Below, in pieces: positions 27,125 through 36,300 of a stretch of DNA of 64,000 nt. The stretch covers positions 62,001 to 126,000 of the forward strand of contig CAWGJS010000007.1 of NCBI GenBank assembly GCA_963822955.1, read 5' to 3'. Position 1 is the first letter of the stretch; the number at the start of each line of letters is the position of its first letter. Source of the stretch: JAJYUU01 sp963822955 (GTDB lineage Bacteria > Actinomycetota > Actinomycetes > Streptosporangiales > Streptosporangiaceae). Under the pieces are notes generated by a model that saw nothing but the letters and a program-made list of their open reading frames with translations, ran no database searches and had not been told where the DNA came from. The position numbers and the translations under genes are program-made.

Positions 27125-28312
27125 ATGAAGCTACAGAAAGCATGTATCGGCATTCTTGCGACTGCGTGCGTGGCGGCCGCCGCGTCGGCGTGCGGCTCGT
27201 CATCAAACTCCGGGAGCGGCAACAGCTCATCCAGCTCGCCGGCAGCCAGCGCTTCGGACGCCGCGGCCAGCAGCAGCGGAGTGACCGCTGCCAAGGCCAC
27301 GGTGGCTGCGGCACTCACCGAGCCAATGAGCATCCCGGAGACCACTGTGCTGCCGCGTGCCCCGAAGAAGGGCATCAAGGTAGTCTTCCTGACCTGCTCA
27401 GCGGCGGCGTGCTCGCTGCTGAACCCGGGCTTCACTGCGGCGGCAAAAGCCCTCGGCTGGGACCCGACAGTGATTACCTACAACAGCGCCACCCCTGGTC
27501 AGGCGGTGCAGCAGGCAATTGACGAGGGCTACAAGTACATCGCCACCACGAGCATCACGCTCAGCACGATCACCCCCCAGGTGCAGGAAGCCAAAGCCAA
27601 GGGCATCGCCCTGTTCGAGGCTTACACCAGCGACACGCCCGAGGGAGCAAGCAACGGCCTGTATGGCGTCGCCCAGAACGCTGCCGGAGACGTTAAGACT
27701 GGCGGGCTGATGGCGGACTGGCTCATCGCGAATTCGGCCGGCAAGGCGAACGTGGTCTACGTCGACATCCCGCTGTACCCGTCACTGGTCGGCCAGGGTC
27801 AGGGCGCGGCGGCCGAGTTCACGAAGCTCTGCCCGAGCTGCAAGTTCGCTACCCTGCCGGTGAGCGTGACCCAGCTCGGCGCCGGTCAGGTGCCCTCCGC
27901 GATAGTCAGCTACCTGCAGGCACACCCGAGCGTCAACTACCTGTACCTCTCGTTCCAGGATCTGGACGCCGGCGTGTACGCGGCAATGCGCACAGCCGGG
28001 CTCACCAGCCGCGTCAAGATCGTCGGCACTGAGGCCGAGGCAACGCAGCTGCATGAGGTGGTGACCGGCCAGGAGACGATGTGGTCGATCCTGCCCGAGC
28101 CCTACGTGATGTGGGAAGTCGTCGACTGGATGGCACGGCAGTCCGAAGGCGTGCTGACCCCGGCCGCGCTCTCCGCTGACGACGCTGGCGTGGACTTCAT
28201 CGTGGACACGCCCAAGGCTGCACAGGCGCAGCTTGCCTCCAACGGAGGGAACTGGCCGGGCCCGGTCAATTACCAGGCCCAGTTCGAGAAGCTGTGGCAC
28301 GTCGGCTCCTGA
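27125..28312 (+). CDS. Sugar-type ABC transporter substrate-binding lipoprotein
   Basis: 395 residues. Signal peptide MKLQKACIGILATACVAAAA with lipobox SAC (Cys23), a Ser/Asn/Ala-rich linker, then a type I periplasmic-binding fold (KKGIKVVFLTCSAAACSLLN, GYKYIATTSITLSTITPQVQ, AGLTSRVKIVGTEAEATQLH) as in RbsB-like proteins. The context of oxidative and CoA-dependent degradation genes suggests the ligand need not be a sugar. ATG 27125 is chosen because it begins the signal peptide; upstream codons are unlikely coding. Confidence 0.87.
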   Translation: MKLQKACIGILATACVAAAASACGSSSNSGSGNSSSSSPAASASDAAASSSGVTAAKATVAAALTEPMSIPETTVLPRAPKKGIKVVFLTCSAAACSLLNPGFTAAAKALGWDPTVITYNSATPGQAVQQAIDEGYKYIATTSITLSTITPQVQEAKAKGIALFEAYTSDTPEGASNGLYGVAQNAAGDVKTGGLMADWLIANSAGKANVVYVDIPLYPSLVGQGQGAAAEFTKLCPSCKFATLPVSVTQLGAGQVPSAIVSYLQAHPSVNYLYLSFQDLDAGVYAAMRTAGLTSRVKIVGTEAEATQLHEVVTGQETMWSILPEPYVMWEVVDWMARQSEGVLTPAALSADDAGVDFIVDTPKAAQAQLASNGGNWPGPVNYQAQFEKLWHVGS

Positions 28313-28316
28313 GCAC

Positions 28317-29873
28317 ATGACACTGCGTATATCTCGCCTGACCAAGTCCTTCGGCGGCCAGATCGCGCTGCAGGGCGTGGACCTCGCCGTTGACTACGGC
28401 GAGGTCCACGCCCTGGTCGGGCAGAACGGCTCGGGCAAATCGACGCTCATTAAGGTGCTGTCCGGCTATCACCAGCCCGACCCCGGCTCCGAAGCGGAGC
28501 TGGCCGGCCGGCCGTTCCAGCTCGGTAGCGCGCATGCGGCCCGGACAGCCGGCCTGCGCTTCGTCCATCAGGATCTCGCGCTCGTGCTGCAGCTCAGCAT
28601 CCTCGACAACATGATGCTCGGCCGCGCCTACCCGCTCGGGCTGGGCGGGAGGATCCGCACCCGCGTCGCCGCCGAGCGGGTCAGCGGTTATCTGCGCCGG
28701 GTCGGGGTGGATGCTGATGTCCGGCTCCCGGTCGCTTCCCTGGGCCCGGCCGAGCGCAGCGCCGTCGCCATCGCCAGAGCGCTGTCCGAGACGGGATCGG
28801 GGCGCCTGCTGCTGGTACTCGACGAGCCCACCGCGGCACTGCCCTCGGACGATGTGAGCCGGCTGCTCGACGCCATCAGAGCGCTCCGCGATGAAGGTCA
28901 CGGGGTCCTGCTGGTCTCGCATCACCTCGGCGAGATCCTCGATGTCGCTGACCGCATCACCGTGCTGCGGGACGGAAAGGTCGTTGCGTCGGCGCGAAGG
29001 TCGGAGGTGGATCAGCGCCGCCTGACTGAGCTGATCGTCGGTCACTCCGCGGTGCCGGCCGACGTCGTGTCGCACGGGCAGGGAGCGGGCAGCCCGCCGC
29101 AGGATCCGGTGCTGCGTATCCGCCAGTTGCGGGGCAGCCGGATGACCGGGCTGGACCTGGATGTGTTCCCCGGCGAGATCGTCGGTGTAGCCGGGATTAC
29201 CGGCTCAGGCCGGGAATCGCTTGCCTCGCTGATCACCGGAAGGCTCACGCACCAAGGCCAGGTTGAGGTGGCCGGGACCGAGCTGCGGCCGGGCCAGCCG
29301 CACCGCGTCCTAGCCGCCGGAGCCGCTGGGGTGCCCGGCGAACGCGCCAGGTTCGGCGTGTTTCCGAACCTCAGCGTCCGCACGAACATGACTATCTCGC
29401 TGCTCGGCCGGCACCGGCGGTTCGGCCGGATCGACCGTGGGCGCGAGCGCGGTGAGATCTTCGAATGGATCGATCGTCTGAGCATCGTCACGCAGGGCCC
29501 GGATGCGCCAATCCAGAGCCTGTCGGGCGGGAATCAGCAGAAGGTCCTGGTCGCCCGTGCCCTCCGGACGCGGCCGAAGGTCCTGGTGCTCGATGATCCG
29601 ACACAGGGAATAGACATCGGCGCGCGGGCACAGATCCACGCGGTCATCCAGCGGTGTGCGGCAGACGGGATCGGCATCCTGCTGATCTCCACCGACAGTG
29701 ACGAGCTAGCCCGGCTGGCCGATCGGACCCTGATCCTGGCCGGAGGCAAGTGCGCGCGGGTACTCCAGCGAGGACCTGCGGTAACGGCGAAGTTGATCGA
29801 CGTCAGTCAGCTTGACGCGAGCCCGGAGCCCGCCCTGGCTGGCCTTTCTGCTAGCTCCGAAGGAGAGGCATGA
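28317..29873 (+). CDS. Sugar-type ABC transporter ATP-binding protein (RbsA-like)
   Basis: 518 residues with two ABC domains. First: Walker A GQNGSGKST at 35-43, degenerate signature SLGPAERSAVAIARAL, Walker B LLLVLDEPTAALP. Second: degenerate P-loop GITGSGRES, canonical signature LSGGNQQKVLVARAL, Walker B VLVLDDPTQGIDIG. This asymmetry is normal for RbsA/MglA. It starts four bases after the binding-protein stop and overlaps the permease by ATGA. Confidence 0.9.
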   Translation: MTLRISRLTKSFGGQIALQGVDLAVDYGEVHALVGQNGSGKSTLIKVLSGYHQPDPGSEAELAGRPFQLGSAHAARTAGLRFVHQDLALVLQLSILDNMMLGRAYPLGLGGRIRTRVAAERVSGYLRRVGVDADVRLPVASLGPAERSAVAIARALSETGSGRLLLVLDEPTAALPSDDVSRLLDAIRALRDEGHGVLLVSHHLGEILDVADRITVLRDGKVVASARRSEVDQRRLTELIVGHSAVPADVVSHGQGAGSPPQDPVLRIRQLRGSRMTGLDLDVFPGEIVGVAGITGSGRESLASLITGRLTHQGQVEVAGTELRPGQPHRVLAAGAAGVPGERARFGVFPNLSVRTNMTISLLGRHRRFGRIDRGRERGEIFEWIDRLSIVTQGPDAPIQSLSGGNQQKVLVARALRTRPKVLVLDDPTQGIDIGARAQIHAVIQRCAADGIGILLISTDSDELARLADRTLILAGGKCARVLQRGPAVTAKLIDVSQLDASPEPALAGLSASSEGEA

Positions 29874-30946
29874 ACGCTATGACGGCGACGCCGGTCGATC
29901 AGGCCCGCCCGGCGGCCCGGTCGAGGCATTTCCGGCTGCCAGGCCTGCGCCGGCTCAGTGCCGTCTACATCTGGGCGGTCTTCCTTATCCTGTTCGGCTG
30001 GCTGCAGTTCCACATCTTCTTCACCGTCAGCACGTTCCAGGTCGTGTTCTCGCAGAGCGCCGTCACCGCGGTACTTGCCCTGGCCTTCCTCGTGCCGCTC
30101 ACGGCTGATACCTACGACCTGTCGATCGGCGAGATGATGTCGCTGACGATCGTGGTGATCAACTGGCTCACGCTGCACACCCGCCTGCCGATCGGCGTCA
30201 TCGCACTGCTTGTCGTCCTGGCCTGCGCGGTGATCGGCGCGATCTCCGGTTTCATCGTCGTGAAGCTGCGCGTCAATTCGCTGATCGCGACACTCGGTAT
30301 GAGCGAGGTGCTCAGCTCCATCCAGCTCTACATCTCGCAGAATCACCAGGTCGCCGGCTCGTTTTCCAATCTGTTCGTGCAGGTCGGGAACGGCAAGGTG
30401 CTCGGGATCCCGTACCTGGACCTGTACCTGATCCTGATCGCGCTGGTGCTGTGGTTCGTGCTTGAGCAGACACCGGTCGGCCGCCGGATGTTCGCCGTCG
30501 GCGGCAACCGGGAAGCAGCCCGACTGGCAGGCATCTCCGCCGACCGGATTATCTGGGGGTCGCTGATTGGCTCAGCGGCTATCGCCTCGCTCGCCGGGGT
30601 GATGTACACCGCGCAGGTCGGGGCCTATACCAGCGACATCGGCCAGGGGTACCTGTTCCCCGCGCTCGCAGCGGTGTTCTTCGGCGCCTCGCAGCTGTCC
30701 CAGCGACCGAACGTGTGGGGCACCCTTATCGCCTACTTCGCGCTCGCATTTGGCATCCAGGGACTCACGTTGCAGTTCGGGGCCGGCAGCTTCTGGGTCA
30801 GCCCGCTGTTCCAGGGCGTTGCCGTCATCGGCGCAGTCGCGATTGCGAGCAGCCGCGGCGCCCTCGGCGGCGGCGGCGACAGCAGGGCTATCAGGCGGCT
30901 GCTCCGATCGCGCGCTCCCTCGCCGCCGACACAAGCGCACAACTAG
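29870..30946 (+). CDS. Sugar-type ABC transporter permease (RbsC-like)
   Basis: 358-residue BPD_transp_2-type membrane protein with eight to ten hydrophobic helices. Conserved loop GGNREAARLAGISADRIIWG between helices corresponds to the ATPase-contact region. A 25-residue cytoplasmic N-terminus (RPAARSRHFRLPGLRRL) is followed by the first helix. Only one permease gene is present, so a homodimeric channel is expected. Last gene of the transporter operon; it ends one base before the convergent nitroreductase stop. Confidence 0.88.
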   Translation: MNAMTATPVDQARPAARSRHFRLPGLRRLSAVYIWAVFLILFGWLQFHIFFTVSTFQVVFSQSAVTAVLALAFLVPLTADTYDLSIGEMMSLTIVVINWLTLHTRLPIGVIALLVVLACAVIGAISGFIVVKLRVNSLIATLGMSEVLSSIQLYISQNHQVAGSFSNLFVQVGNGKVLGIPYLDLYLILIALVLWFVLEQTPVGRRMFAVGGNREAARLAGISADRIIWGSLIGSAAIASLAGVMYTAQVGAYTSDIGQGYLFPALAAVFFGASQLSQRPNVWGTLIAYFALAFGIQGLTLQFGAGSFWVSPLFQGVAVIGAVAIASSRGALGGGGDSRAIRRLLRSRAPSPPTQAHN

Positions 30947-31582
30947 CTACCAGCGGTCCCAGTGCACGATCGCGGCCGAGGGCTTACGCGGCCCCGGCTT
31001 GAAGTCCAGGCCTCTGGTGTAGGCGATCGGGATCATTGCTGCCTGGGCGCAGCGTGCGTAGGGGATGCCCAGCAGCTGCGCCGCCTCCTGCTCGCGATCC
31101 AGGTGCAGCGTTGTCCATGCCGACCCGAGGCCGCGGCTGCGGAGCGCGAGCATGAAACTCCAGACCGCCGGGAGCAGGGACCCCCAGTACGCCGCTTGCT
31201 CGGGCAGGCTCGCGGTATCGGGGCGGCCCCACTGACACGGAACACCGATGACGGGAACACGGCCGAAGTTGTCAGCCAGGTAGCGAGCGGACAGCCACAT
31301 CCGCCGCTCACCTTCGGTCATCTCGGGCACGACGCCGGGACCGTAGGCCGCTGCGAAGCACTCCTGGTACAGGTCGGCAAGGGCGCCTTTCACCGCGGGG
31401 TCGGTGACGAACACCCAGTGCCACGCCTGGCGGTTAGAACCGGACGGCGCCTGCAGCGCCAGGTCCAGGCACTCGATCAGTACCTCACGCTCAACCGCGC
31501 GATCAAGGTCGAGCCGCCGGCGGACCGAGCGGGTGGTGGTCAGGAGCTCATCGGGGGTGAGGCTGTTCGCCGGACTGTTCAC
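30947..31582 (-). CDS. Nitroreductase family protein
   Basis: 211 residues, FMN-dependent oxidoreductase. N-terminal TTRSVRRRLDLDRAVEREVL holds the FMN phosphate Arg, QAPSGSNRQAWHWVFVTDP is the second FMN loop, and GLGSAWTTLHL and the C-terminal GLDFKPGPRKP are family-typical. May reduce an enone or aromatic ring intermediate as well as nitro groups. GTG start at 31582 without a ribosome site. Divergent from the CoA-transferase operon, sharing its operator region. Confidence 0.87.
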   Translation of the reverse strand: MNSPANSLTPDELLTTTRSVRRRLDLDRAVEREVLIECLDLALQAPSGSNRQAWHWVFVTDPAVKGALADLYQECFAAAYGPGVVPEMTEGERRMWLSARYLADNFGRVPVIGVPCQWGRPDTASLPEQAAYWGSLLPAVWSFMLALRSRGLGSAWTTLHLDREQEAAQLLGIPYARCAQAAMIPIAYTRGLDFKPGPRKPSAAIVHWDRW

Positions 31583-31591
31583 AATTCACAT

Positions 31592-31641
31592 TGTAATCAT
31601 CATCATGAAATCTTGACAGCGTTTGGCGGCCGGGGTTGGAT
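31592..31641 (+). promoter_or_regulatory. Promoter of the CoA-transferase/thiolase operon with conserved box
   Basis: The box TGTAATCATCATCATGAAAT (31592-31611) runs straight into TTGACA (31613-31618), with a 17-base spacer and TTGGAT (31636-31641). The GTG of the first gene follows at 31647, six bases after the -10, so the transcript is predicted to be leaderless. Confidence 0.55.
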
Positions 31642-31646
31642 GACAG

Positions 31647-32978
31647 GTGAGGGACTTGCGGCGATGGGCGGGCAGCGAGGTGACCGTGCACACGGATGAG
31701 CGACGGCGGCCAGGGCCGCGCCGCGGGCCGCTGGCTGGCATCCGGGTAGCGGACTTCTGCTGGATGGGCGTCGGCTCTGTCGCGACGCGCCTGCTCGCTG
31801 ACTTCGGTGCCGAGGTCATCAAGATAGAGAACCGGACGCGCATCGACACCCCGCGCAAGCTGCCCCTCTACAAGGGCGAGACCGCGCGCAACTTCGGCGA
31901 AGAAGTGGTAGGCGCCGATCCGGACAAGGGCGGGCTGTTCAACAACTACAGCCGCAACAAGCTCGGCGTCACCATCGACATGCGCTCGGCCGAGGGACGG
32001 CGGCTTGCCGAGCGCCTGATCGAGGCGAGCTCGGTGGTCACCGAGAACTTCGCGCCTGGCGTGATGGAGCGCTGGGGCCTGAGCTACGAGCGCATCAGGG
32101 AACTGCGCCCCGATGTCATCTACGCGCGGATGAGCGGCTACGGGCACAGCGGGCCGCATGCCTCCTATCGCAGTTACGGCCCAGTCGTGCAGGCGGTGAG
32201 CGGCCTGTCCTACATCAGCGGGCTGCCCGGCCGGGAGCCGTCGGGGTGGGGCCTGTCCTACATGGACAACCAGGCCGCTTTCTACAACTCGGCTGCCATC
32301 CTGATGGCGATCCGGCGCCGGGCGATGACCGGCGAGGGGACCGAGATCGACGTTTCCGCTGTCGAGACCGGGATCGGCCTGCTCGGCCCGGTGCTGCTCG
32401 ACGTCACGGTCAACGGCCGCGTCACGCGCGGCCTCGGCTACCCGACCGGGAACAGGCTCGAGCATCCGGAGGCGGCTCCGCACGGGATCTATCCGGCCCG
32501 AGGCGAAGACCGCTGGGTCGCCATTGCGGTGTTCACCGATGAGGAGTGGGAGCGCTTCGCCGACGTCATCGGGCGGCCGGCATGGGCACACGACGAGCGC
32601 TTCGCGACCCGGCGATCCCGGTGGGCGAACCAGGACGCGCTCGACAAGCACGTCGCGGCGTGGACCGTCTTGCGGGACCGATATGAGGTAACGAAGCTGC
32701 TCCAGGACGCCGGAGTACGCGCCGGCGCGGTACAGACGGCCGAGGATCTGAACGAGGCCGATCCCCAGCTCGAGCACCGCGGCGTGTTCTTCGAGATGGA
32801 CCACCCGGTCATCGGGGAGGCCAGGTTCGAGGGGGTGCCGATCCGCTTCTCCGCCTTGGGCGCCGACAACTGGCGGTCCGGGCCATTGCTTGGCGAGGAC
32901 AACGACTACGTCTTTAAGAAGCTGCTCGGCGTCGGCGACGACGAGTATGCCAGCCTGACAGCCGCGGGGGTGATCTGA
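31647..32978 (+). CDS. CaiB/BaiF family CoA-transferase
   Basis: 443 residues from GTG 31647 (leaderless by the promoter position); GTG 31686 after GAGGTGACC is the alternative. Class III CoA-transferase: GIRVADFCWMGVGSVATRLL, ADFGAEVIKIENRTRIDTPR, LFNNYSRNKLGVTIDMRSAE, and the catalytic Asp region SYMDNQAAFYNSAAILMAI. Moves CoA between carboxylates, activating a pathway acid. First gene of a long operon and followed with a one-base overlap by a second family member, suggesting a two-subunit enzyme. Confidence 0.9.
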   Translation: MRDLRRWAGSEVTVHTDERRRPGPRRGPLAGIRVADFCWMGVGSVATRLLADFGAEVIKIENRTRIDTPRKLPLYKGETARNFGEEVVGADPDKGGLFNNYSRNKLGVTIDMRSAEGRRLAERLIEASSVVTENFAPGVMERWGLSYERIRELRPDVIYARMSGYGHSGPHASYRSYGPVVQAVSGLSYISGLPGREPSGWGLSYMDNQAAFYNSAAILMAIRRRAMTGEGTEIDVSAVETGIGLLGPVLLDVTVNGRVTRGLGYPTGNRLEHPEAAPHGIYPARGEDRWVAIAVFTDEEWERFADVIGRPAWAHDERFATRRSRWANQDALDKHVAAWTVLRDRYEVTKLLQDAGVRAGAVQTAEDLNEADPQLEHRGVFFEMDHPVIGEARFEGVPIRFSALGADNWRSGPLLGEDNDYVFKKLLGVGDDEYASLTAAGVI

Positions 32979-34176
32979 TGGGCGCTGCCACCCCTTACGG
33001 AGACCTCACGGTGGTCGAGCTGGCGGGCGATCCGGCCGGCGAGGCGCTTGGCAAGCTGATGGGCACCATGGGCGCGGACGTGATCAAGGTAGAGCTGCCC
33101 GGGGGCGCTGCGAGCCTGGCACATCGGGCCGACAGCGGCCGGTGCCCGCGAGGGCGATCCCGACGCCAGCCTGAACTTCTGGTTCTACAACGTCAGCAAG
33201 CGCAGCGTTGTCATCGACTACCAGGCGGCTGACGGCATGGCGCAGCTGCGGGACCTGCTTCGCCGGGCTGACATCGTCATCACCGGGTGGCGGCCGTCCG
33301 AATGGGACGCACTCGGGATCACGCCCGACGACCTGCGCTCGGACGCGCCTCAGCTGATCATCGCTAACCTGAGCCCGTTCGGCCTGGACGGGCCATGGGC
33401 CGACATGGTCAGCTCCGACCTGGTCGGGCTGGCTCTCGGTGGTCCGCTCAACAGCTGCGGGTACGACGACCACTCGATCCCGCCCATCCGGCCGGGCGGT
33501 GATCAGGGGTATCAGGTAACCGCCAGCTTCGGTCACCTCGGCGTACTGCTCGCGTTGCTGGAGCGAGACCGGACCGGGCACGGGCAGCTCGTGGACGTCG
33601 CCATGCACGACTGCCTGTCGGTCAGCGCAGAGCTGGCCAATCCGTACTGGTTCTACCCGCGCGTGCTGGTGCGCCGGGCAGACCTGCAGGCACGCGCAGC
33701 CGACCGCGACGCAGCCGGCCTTGTTCGCCACCGCCGACGACCGCTACGTCTACTTCGCGCTCATCACCACCGAGCAGAAGCCCTGGCAGAGCCTGGTCGA
33801 GTGGATGGAGTCCAAGCGGCTGGCCGCCGACCTGACCGATCCCGCCTACGCCGACCCGGAATACCGGCTTGCCAACTTCGCGCACATCCAGCAGATAGTC
33901 GAGGTGTTCTTCCTGCTGCAGCCAGCCGGTGACATTTACCGCGACGGCCAGCAGCGCGGCCTGCCGATCGGCGTGCTCAACGCGCCCGAGGACCTGCCGC
34001 TCGACGAGCACCTGACAGCCAGGGGCTTCTTCGTTCCCGTCGATGACGATGCGCCTGGCGGTCCGCACCTTTACCCAGGGGCGCCGATCCGCTTTTCCGC
34101 CTTCGCCGCGGCGCCGATGACGCGCGCGCCCCGGCTCGGCGAGCACACCGCAGAGGTACTCGGAGGTGCAGCATGA
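32978..34176 (+). pseudogene. Second CaiB/BaiF CoA-transferase, two frameshifts
   Basis: The three parts are clearly one family III CoA-transferase: YGDLTVVELAGDPAGEALGK, then (other frame) SLNFWFYNVSKRSVVIDYQA and RPGGDQGYQVTASFGHLGVL, then (third frame) QPALFATADDRYVYFALITT to the C-terminal GAPIRFSAF. Removing one G from the GGG at 33126-33128 and one from the GGG at 33676-33678 gives a continuous protein of about 398 residues with normal motifs at both joins (HRPTAAGAREGDP; VRRQTCRHAQPTATQP). Sequencing error or recent inactivation. Starts by ATGG overlap with the previous gene's stop. Confidence 0.8.
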
Positions 34177-35366
34177 CCGAGACGAGCTGGCAGCCGGGCG
34201 CCTGCGCGATCGCCGGGATCGGGACTACCGACTTCACCCGGAACTCCGGGCGCAGCGACCTGACCCTCGCCACGCAGGCGGTGCTCGCGGCGCTCGAGGA
34301 CGCCGATCTGGATGCTCCGGCGATCGACGGCATCATCCGGTGCGACATGGACCTGGTCCGGCACAACGACCTGGCGGAGGCGCTCGGCATCCGGCAGCTG
34401 ACCTACTGGGGCGAGTGCGGGCCCGGCGGGGTGGCGCCGTGTGCGATGGTCGGCCAGGCGGTCGGTGCGATCGTGTCCGGGCAGGCATCAACCGTCGTGG
34501 TCTTCCGCGCGCTCAACGGGCGGTCCGGGCGCCGGTACGGTGCGTCGTCGACAGCCGCCGGCCAGCAGCTTGCCGGCGGTAACGGCAGCTACGACGAGTT
34601 CTTCCTGCCGCATGGACTGCTCACCGCGGGCCAGATGTTCGCACTGATGGCCCGGCGGCACATGATCGAGTACGGATCGACGCAGGAGCAGCTCGGCTCC
34701 ATCGCGATTACCTGCCGGGAACGGGCGCTGGCCAACCCGGCCGCGCAAATGTATGGCCGGCCGCTCACCATGGCCGACTACCTGTCCGCCCGGATGATCT
34801 CCGAACCGCTCCGACTCTTCGACTACTGCCTGGAGACCGACGGCGCAGCCGCCGTCGTTGTCACCAGCACGGAGCGTGCCCGCGACTGCAAGAACGGCGC
34901 CGTGCTCATTCACGCCGTCGCGCAGGCCAGCCTGCCGGGAACGCAACCGGGAATCATGTTTCCGGTGCTGATGCGCGACAGCATCACCGCCCTGTCATCA
35001 CGGGCCGTCGCCGACCTGCTCTGGTCGCGGTCCCGGCTCAGCCCGGCGGACGTGGACGTTGCCCAGCTCTATGACTGCTTCACCATCACGCTGCTGCTCC
35101 AGCTGGAGGACTACGGCTTCGCCAAGCGCGGGGAAGGCGGCGCATTCGCAGCCGACGGCGGGATCGGGCTGAACGGCCAGCTGCCGTGTAATACCTCGGG
35201 CGGTCATCTGTCTGAGGCCTACATTCATGGCATGAACCATGTGGTCGAGGGCGTCCGCCAGATCAGGGGCACCTCGACGGCTCAGGTCCCCGGTGCGGAG
35301 GTCAGCCTCGTGACGTCGGCCCCGCCGCCGGCCAGCAGCGCTCTGATCCTGACGGCGGACCGATGA
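34173..35366 (+). CDS. Thiolase-superfamily lipid-transfer (Ltp2-like) protein
   Basis: 397 residues. Overall SCP2-thiolase fold, but the classical nucleophile motif is replaced (YWGECGPGGVAPCAMVG near 78-94). The catalytic loops read VAQLYDCFTITLLLQLEDYG and NTSGGHLSEAYIHGM, the pattern of Ltp2-type retro-aldolases that work with DUF35 partners in steroid side-chain cleavage. ATGA overlaps on both sides; the next gene is a DUF35 protein. I infer a C-C lyase acting on a beta-hydroxyacyl-CoA with a tertiary carbon. The exact substrate is unknown. Confidence 0.82.
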   Translation: MTETSWQPGACAIAGIGTTDFTRNSGRSDLTLATQAVLAALEDADLDAPAIDGIIRCDMDLVRHNDLAEALGIRQLTYWGECGPGGVAPCAMVGQAVGAIVSGQASTVVVFRALNGRSGRRYGASSTAAGQQLAGGNGSYDEFFLPHGLLTAGQMFALMARRHMIEYGSTQEQLGSIAITCRERALANPAAQMYGRPLTMADYLSARMISEPLRLFDYCLETDGAAAVVVTSTERARDCKNGAVLIHAVAQASLPGTQPGIMFPVLMRDSITALSSRAVADLLWSRSRLSPADVDVAQLYDCFTITLLLQLEDYGFAKRGEGGAFAADGGIGLNGQLPCNTSGGHLSEAYIHGMNHVVEGVRQIRGTSTAQVPGAEVSLVTSAPPPASSALILTADR

Positions 35367-35833
35367 GCACCGCGGCCCCGTCGGCGCAGCCGGCCCAGGC
35401 GATTCAGTTGCCCCGGCTGGCGCCCGTCACCGACGACCCGGACACCGGCGGGTTCTTCGCGGCTGCGGCTGCGGGGCAGGTAGCGCTCAGGTACTGCGCC
35501 GACTGCGGAGCGCTCCTGCACCTGCCGCGGGCGTACTGCTATCACTGCGGCAGCTGGAACACCGCTTACCGCGTCGTCGCGCCGCGGGCGCGGGTCTACT
35601 CGTGGACCGTGGTCGAGCACCAGATCCATCCGGCCTACCCGGTGCCCTACACCGTCGCGCTGGTGGAGCTGGCCGGCGAGCCATCCGCGCGCCTCGTCAG
35701 CTTCCTGCCCGGCCGACCAGACCTGTACGCCGGGCAGGAACTCCACGCATGGTTCGAGCCGCTGGCCGACGGCAGCACGCTGGTCCAGTGGCGGCCCGCC
35801 GATGGCGAGCCGCCGGTCACGGAGGTGAGCTGA
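35363..35833 (+). CDS. OB-fold/zinc-ribbon DUF35 protein
   Basis: 156 residues. Zinc ribbon LRYCADCGALLHLPRAYCYH then C (CxxC at 44-47, CxxC at 60-63) followed by an OB-fold (VYSWTVVEHQIHPAYPVPYT, VALVELAGEPSARLVSFLPG). DUF35 proteins bind thiolase-like partners and form the acyl-CoA channel of retro-aldolases or hydratases (as with ChsH2-Ltp2). Translationally coupled to the upstream Ltp2-like gene. A second DUF35 gene follows after one base. Confidence 0.87.
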   Translation: MSTAAPSAQPAQAIQLPRLAPVTDDPDTGGFFAAAAAGQVALRYCADCGALLHLPRAYCYHCGSWNTAYRVVAPRARVYSWTVVEHQIHPAYPVPYTVALVELAGEPSARLVSFLPGRPDLYAGQELHAWFEPLADGSTLVQWRPADGEPPVTEVS

Positions 35834-35834
35834 G

Positions 35835-36287
35835 ATGACCGCCGCCGGCCTAGCAGCCGTTCCGGTAGACGAGGGTCTGTTCAGCTGGCCGGACGAGCCG
35901 CGGCTGATTGGCAGCATCTGTACCTCCTGTGGCACGACAACCTTCCCGAGCCAGCTGTCGTGCCCCCGGTGCACCAGCACCGATGTCCAGACGGTGCCGC
36001 TTGCCACCATGGGGCGGCTGTGGAGCTGGACCGTCCAGGCGTTCGAGCCGAAGCCGCCCTACCGGGCTGACGGCCCCTTTGAGCCCTACGGCGTCGGCTA
36101 CCTCGAGCTGGCGACCCAGGACGGCAGCGCCGCAGTGCTGGTCGAGTCCCGGCTGACTGAGGCTGACCCGGACCGGCTGGAGATAGGCGCCACTATGACA
36201 CTGACGTTCATCCCGGTGCACCGCGACGCTGCAGGCAGACAGGTCGTCACGTTCGCGTTCGCGCCCGAGCAGACTCGAACGCAGTAG
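35835..36287 (+). CDS. OB-fold/zinc-ribbon DUF35 protein
   Basis: 150 residues. Zinc ribbon IGSICTSCGTTTFPSQLSCP then RC (two CxxC pairs), then OB-fold LWSWTVQAFEPKPPYRADGP, PYGVGYLELATQDGSAAVLV and a C-terminal VTFAFAPEQTRTQ. GGAGG site eight bases before the ATG. It precedes the second thiolase by 13 bases, so it is the expected partner of that protein, giving two thiolase/DUF35 pairs arranged tail-to-head (thiolase-DUF35-DUF35-thiolase). Confidence 0.87.
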   Translation: MTAAGLAAVPVDEGLFSWPDEPRLIGSICTSCGTTTFPSQLSCPRCTSTDVQTVPLATMGRLWSWTVQAFEPKPPYRADGPFEPYGVGYLELATQDGSAAVLVESRLTEADPDRLEIGATMTLTFIPVHRDAAGRQVVTFAFAPEQTRTQ

Positions 36288-36300
36288 ATCGGAGTCCAGC

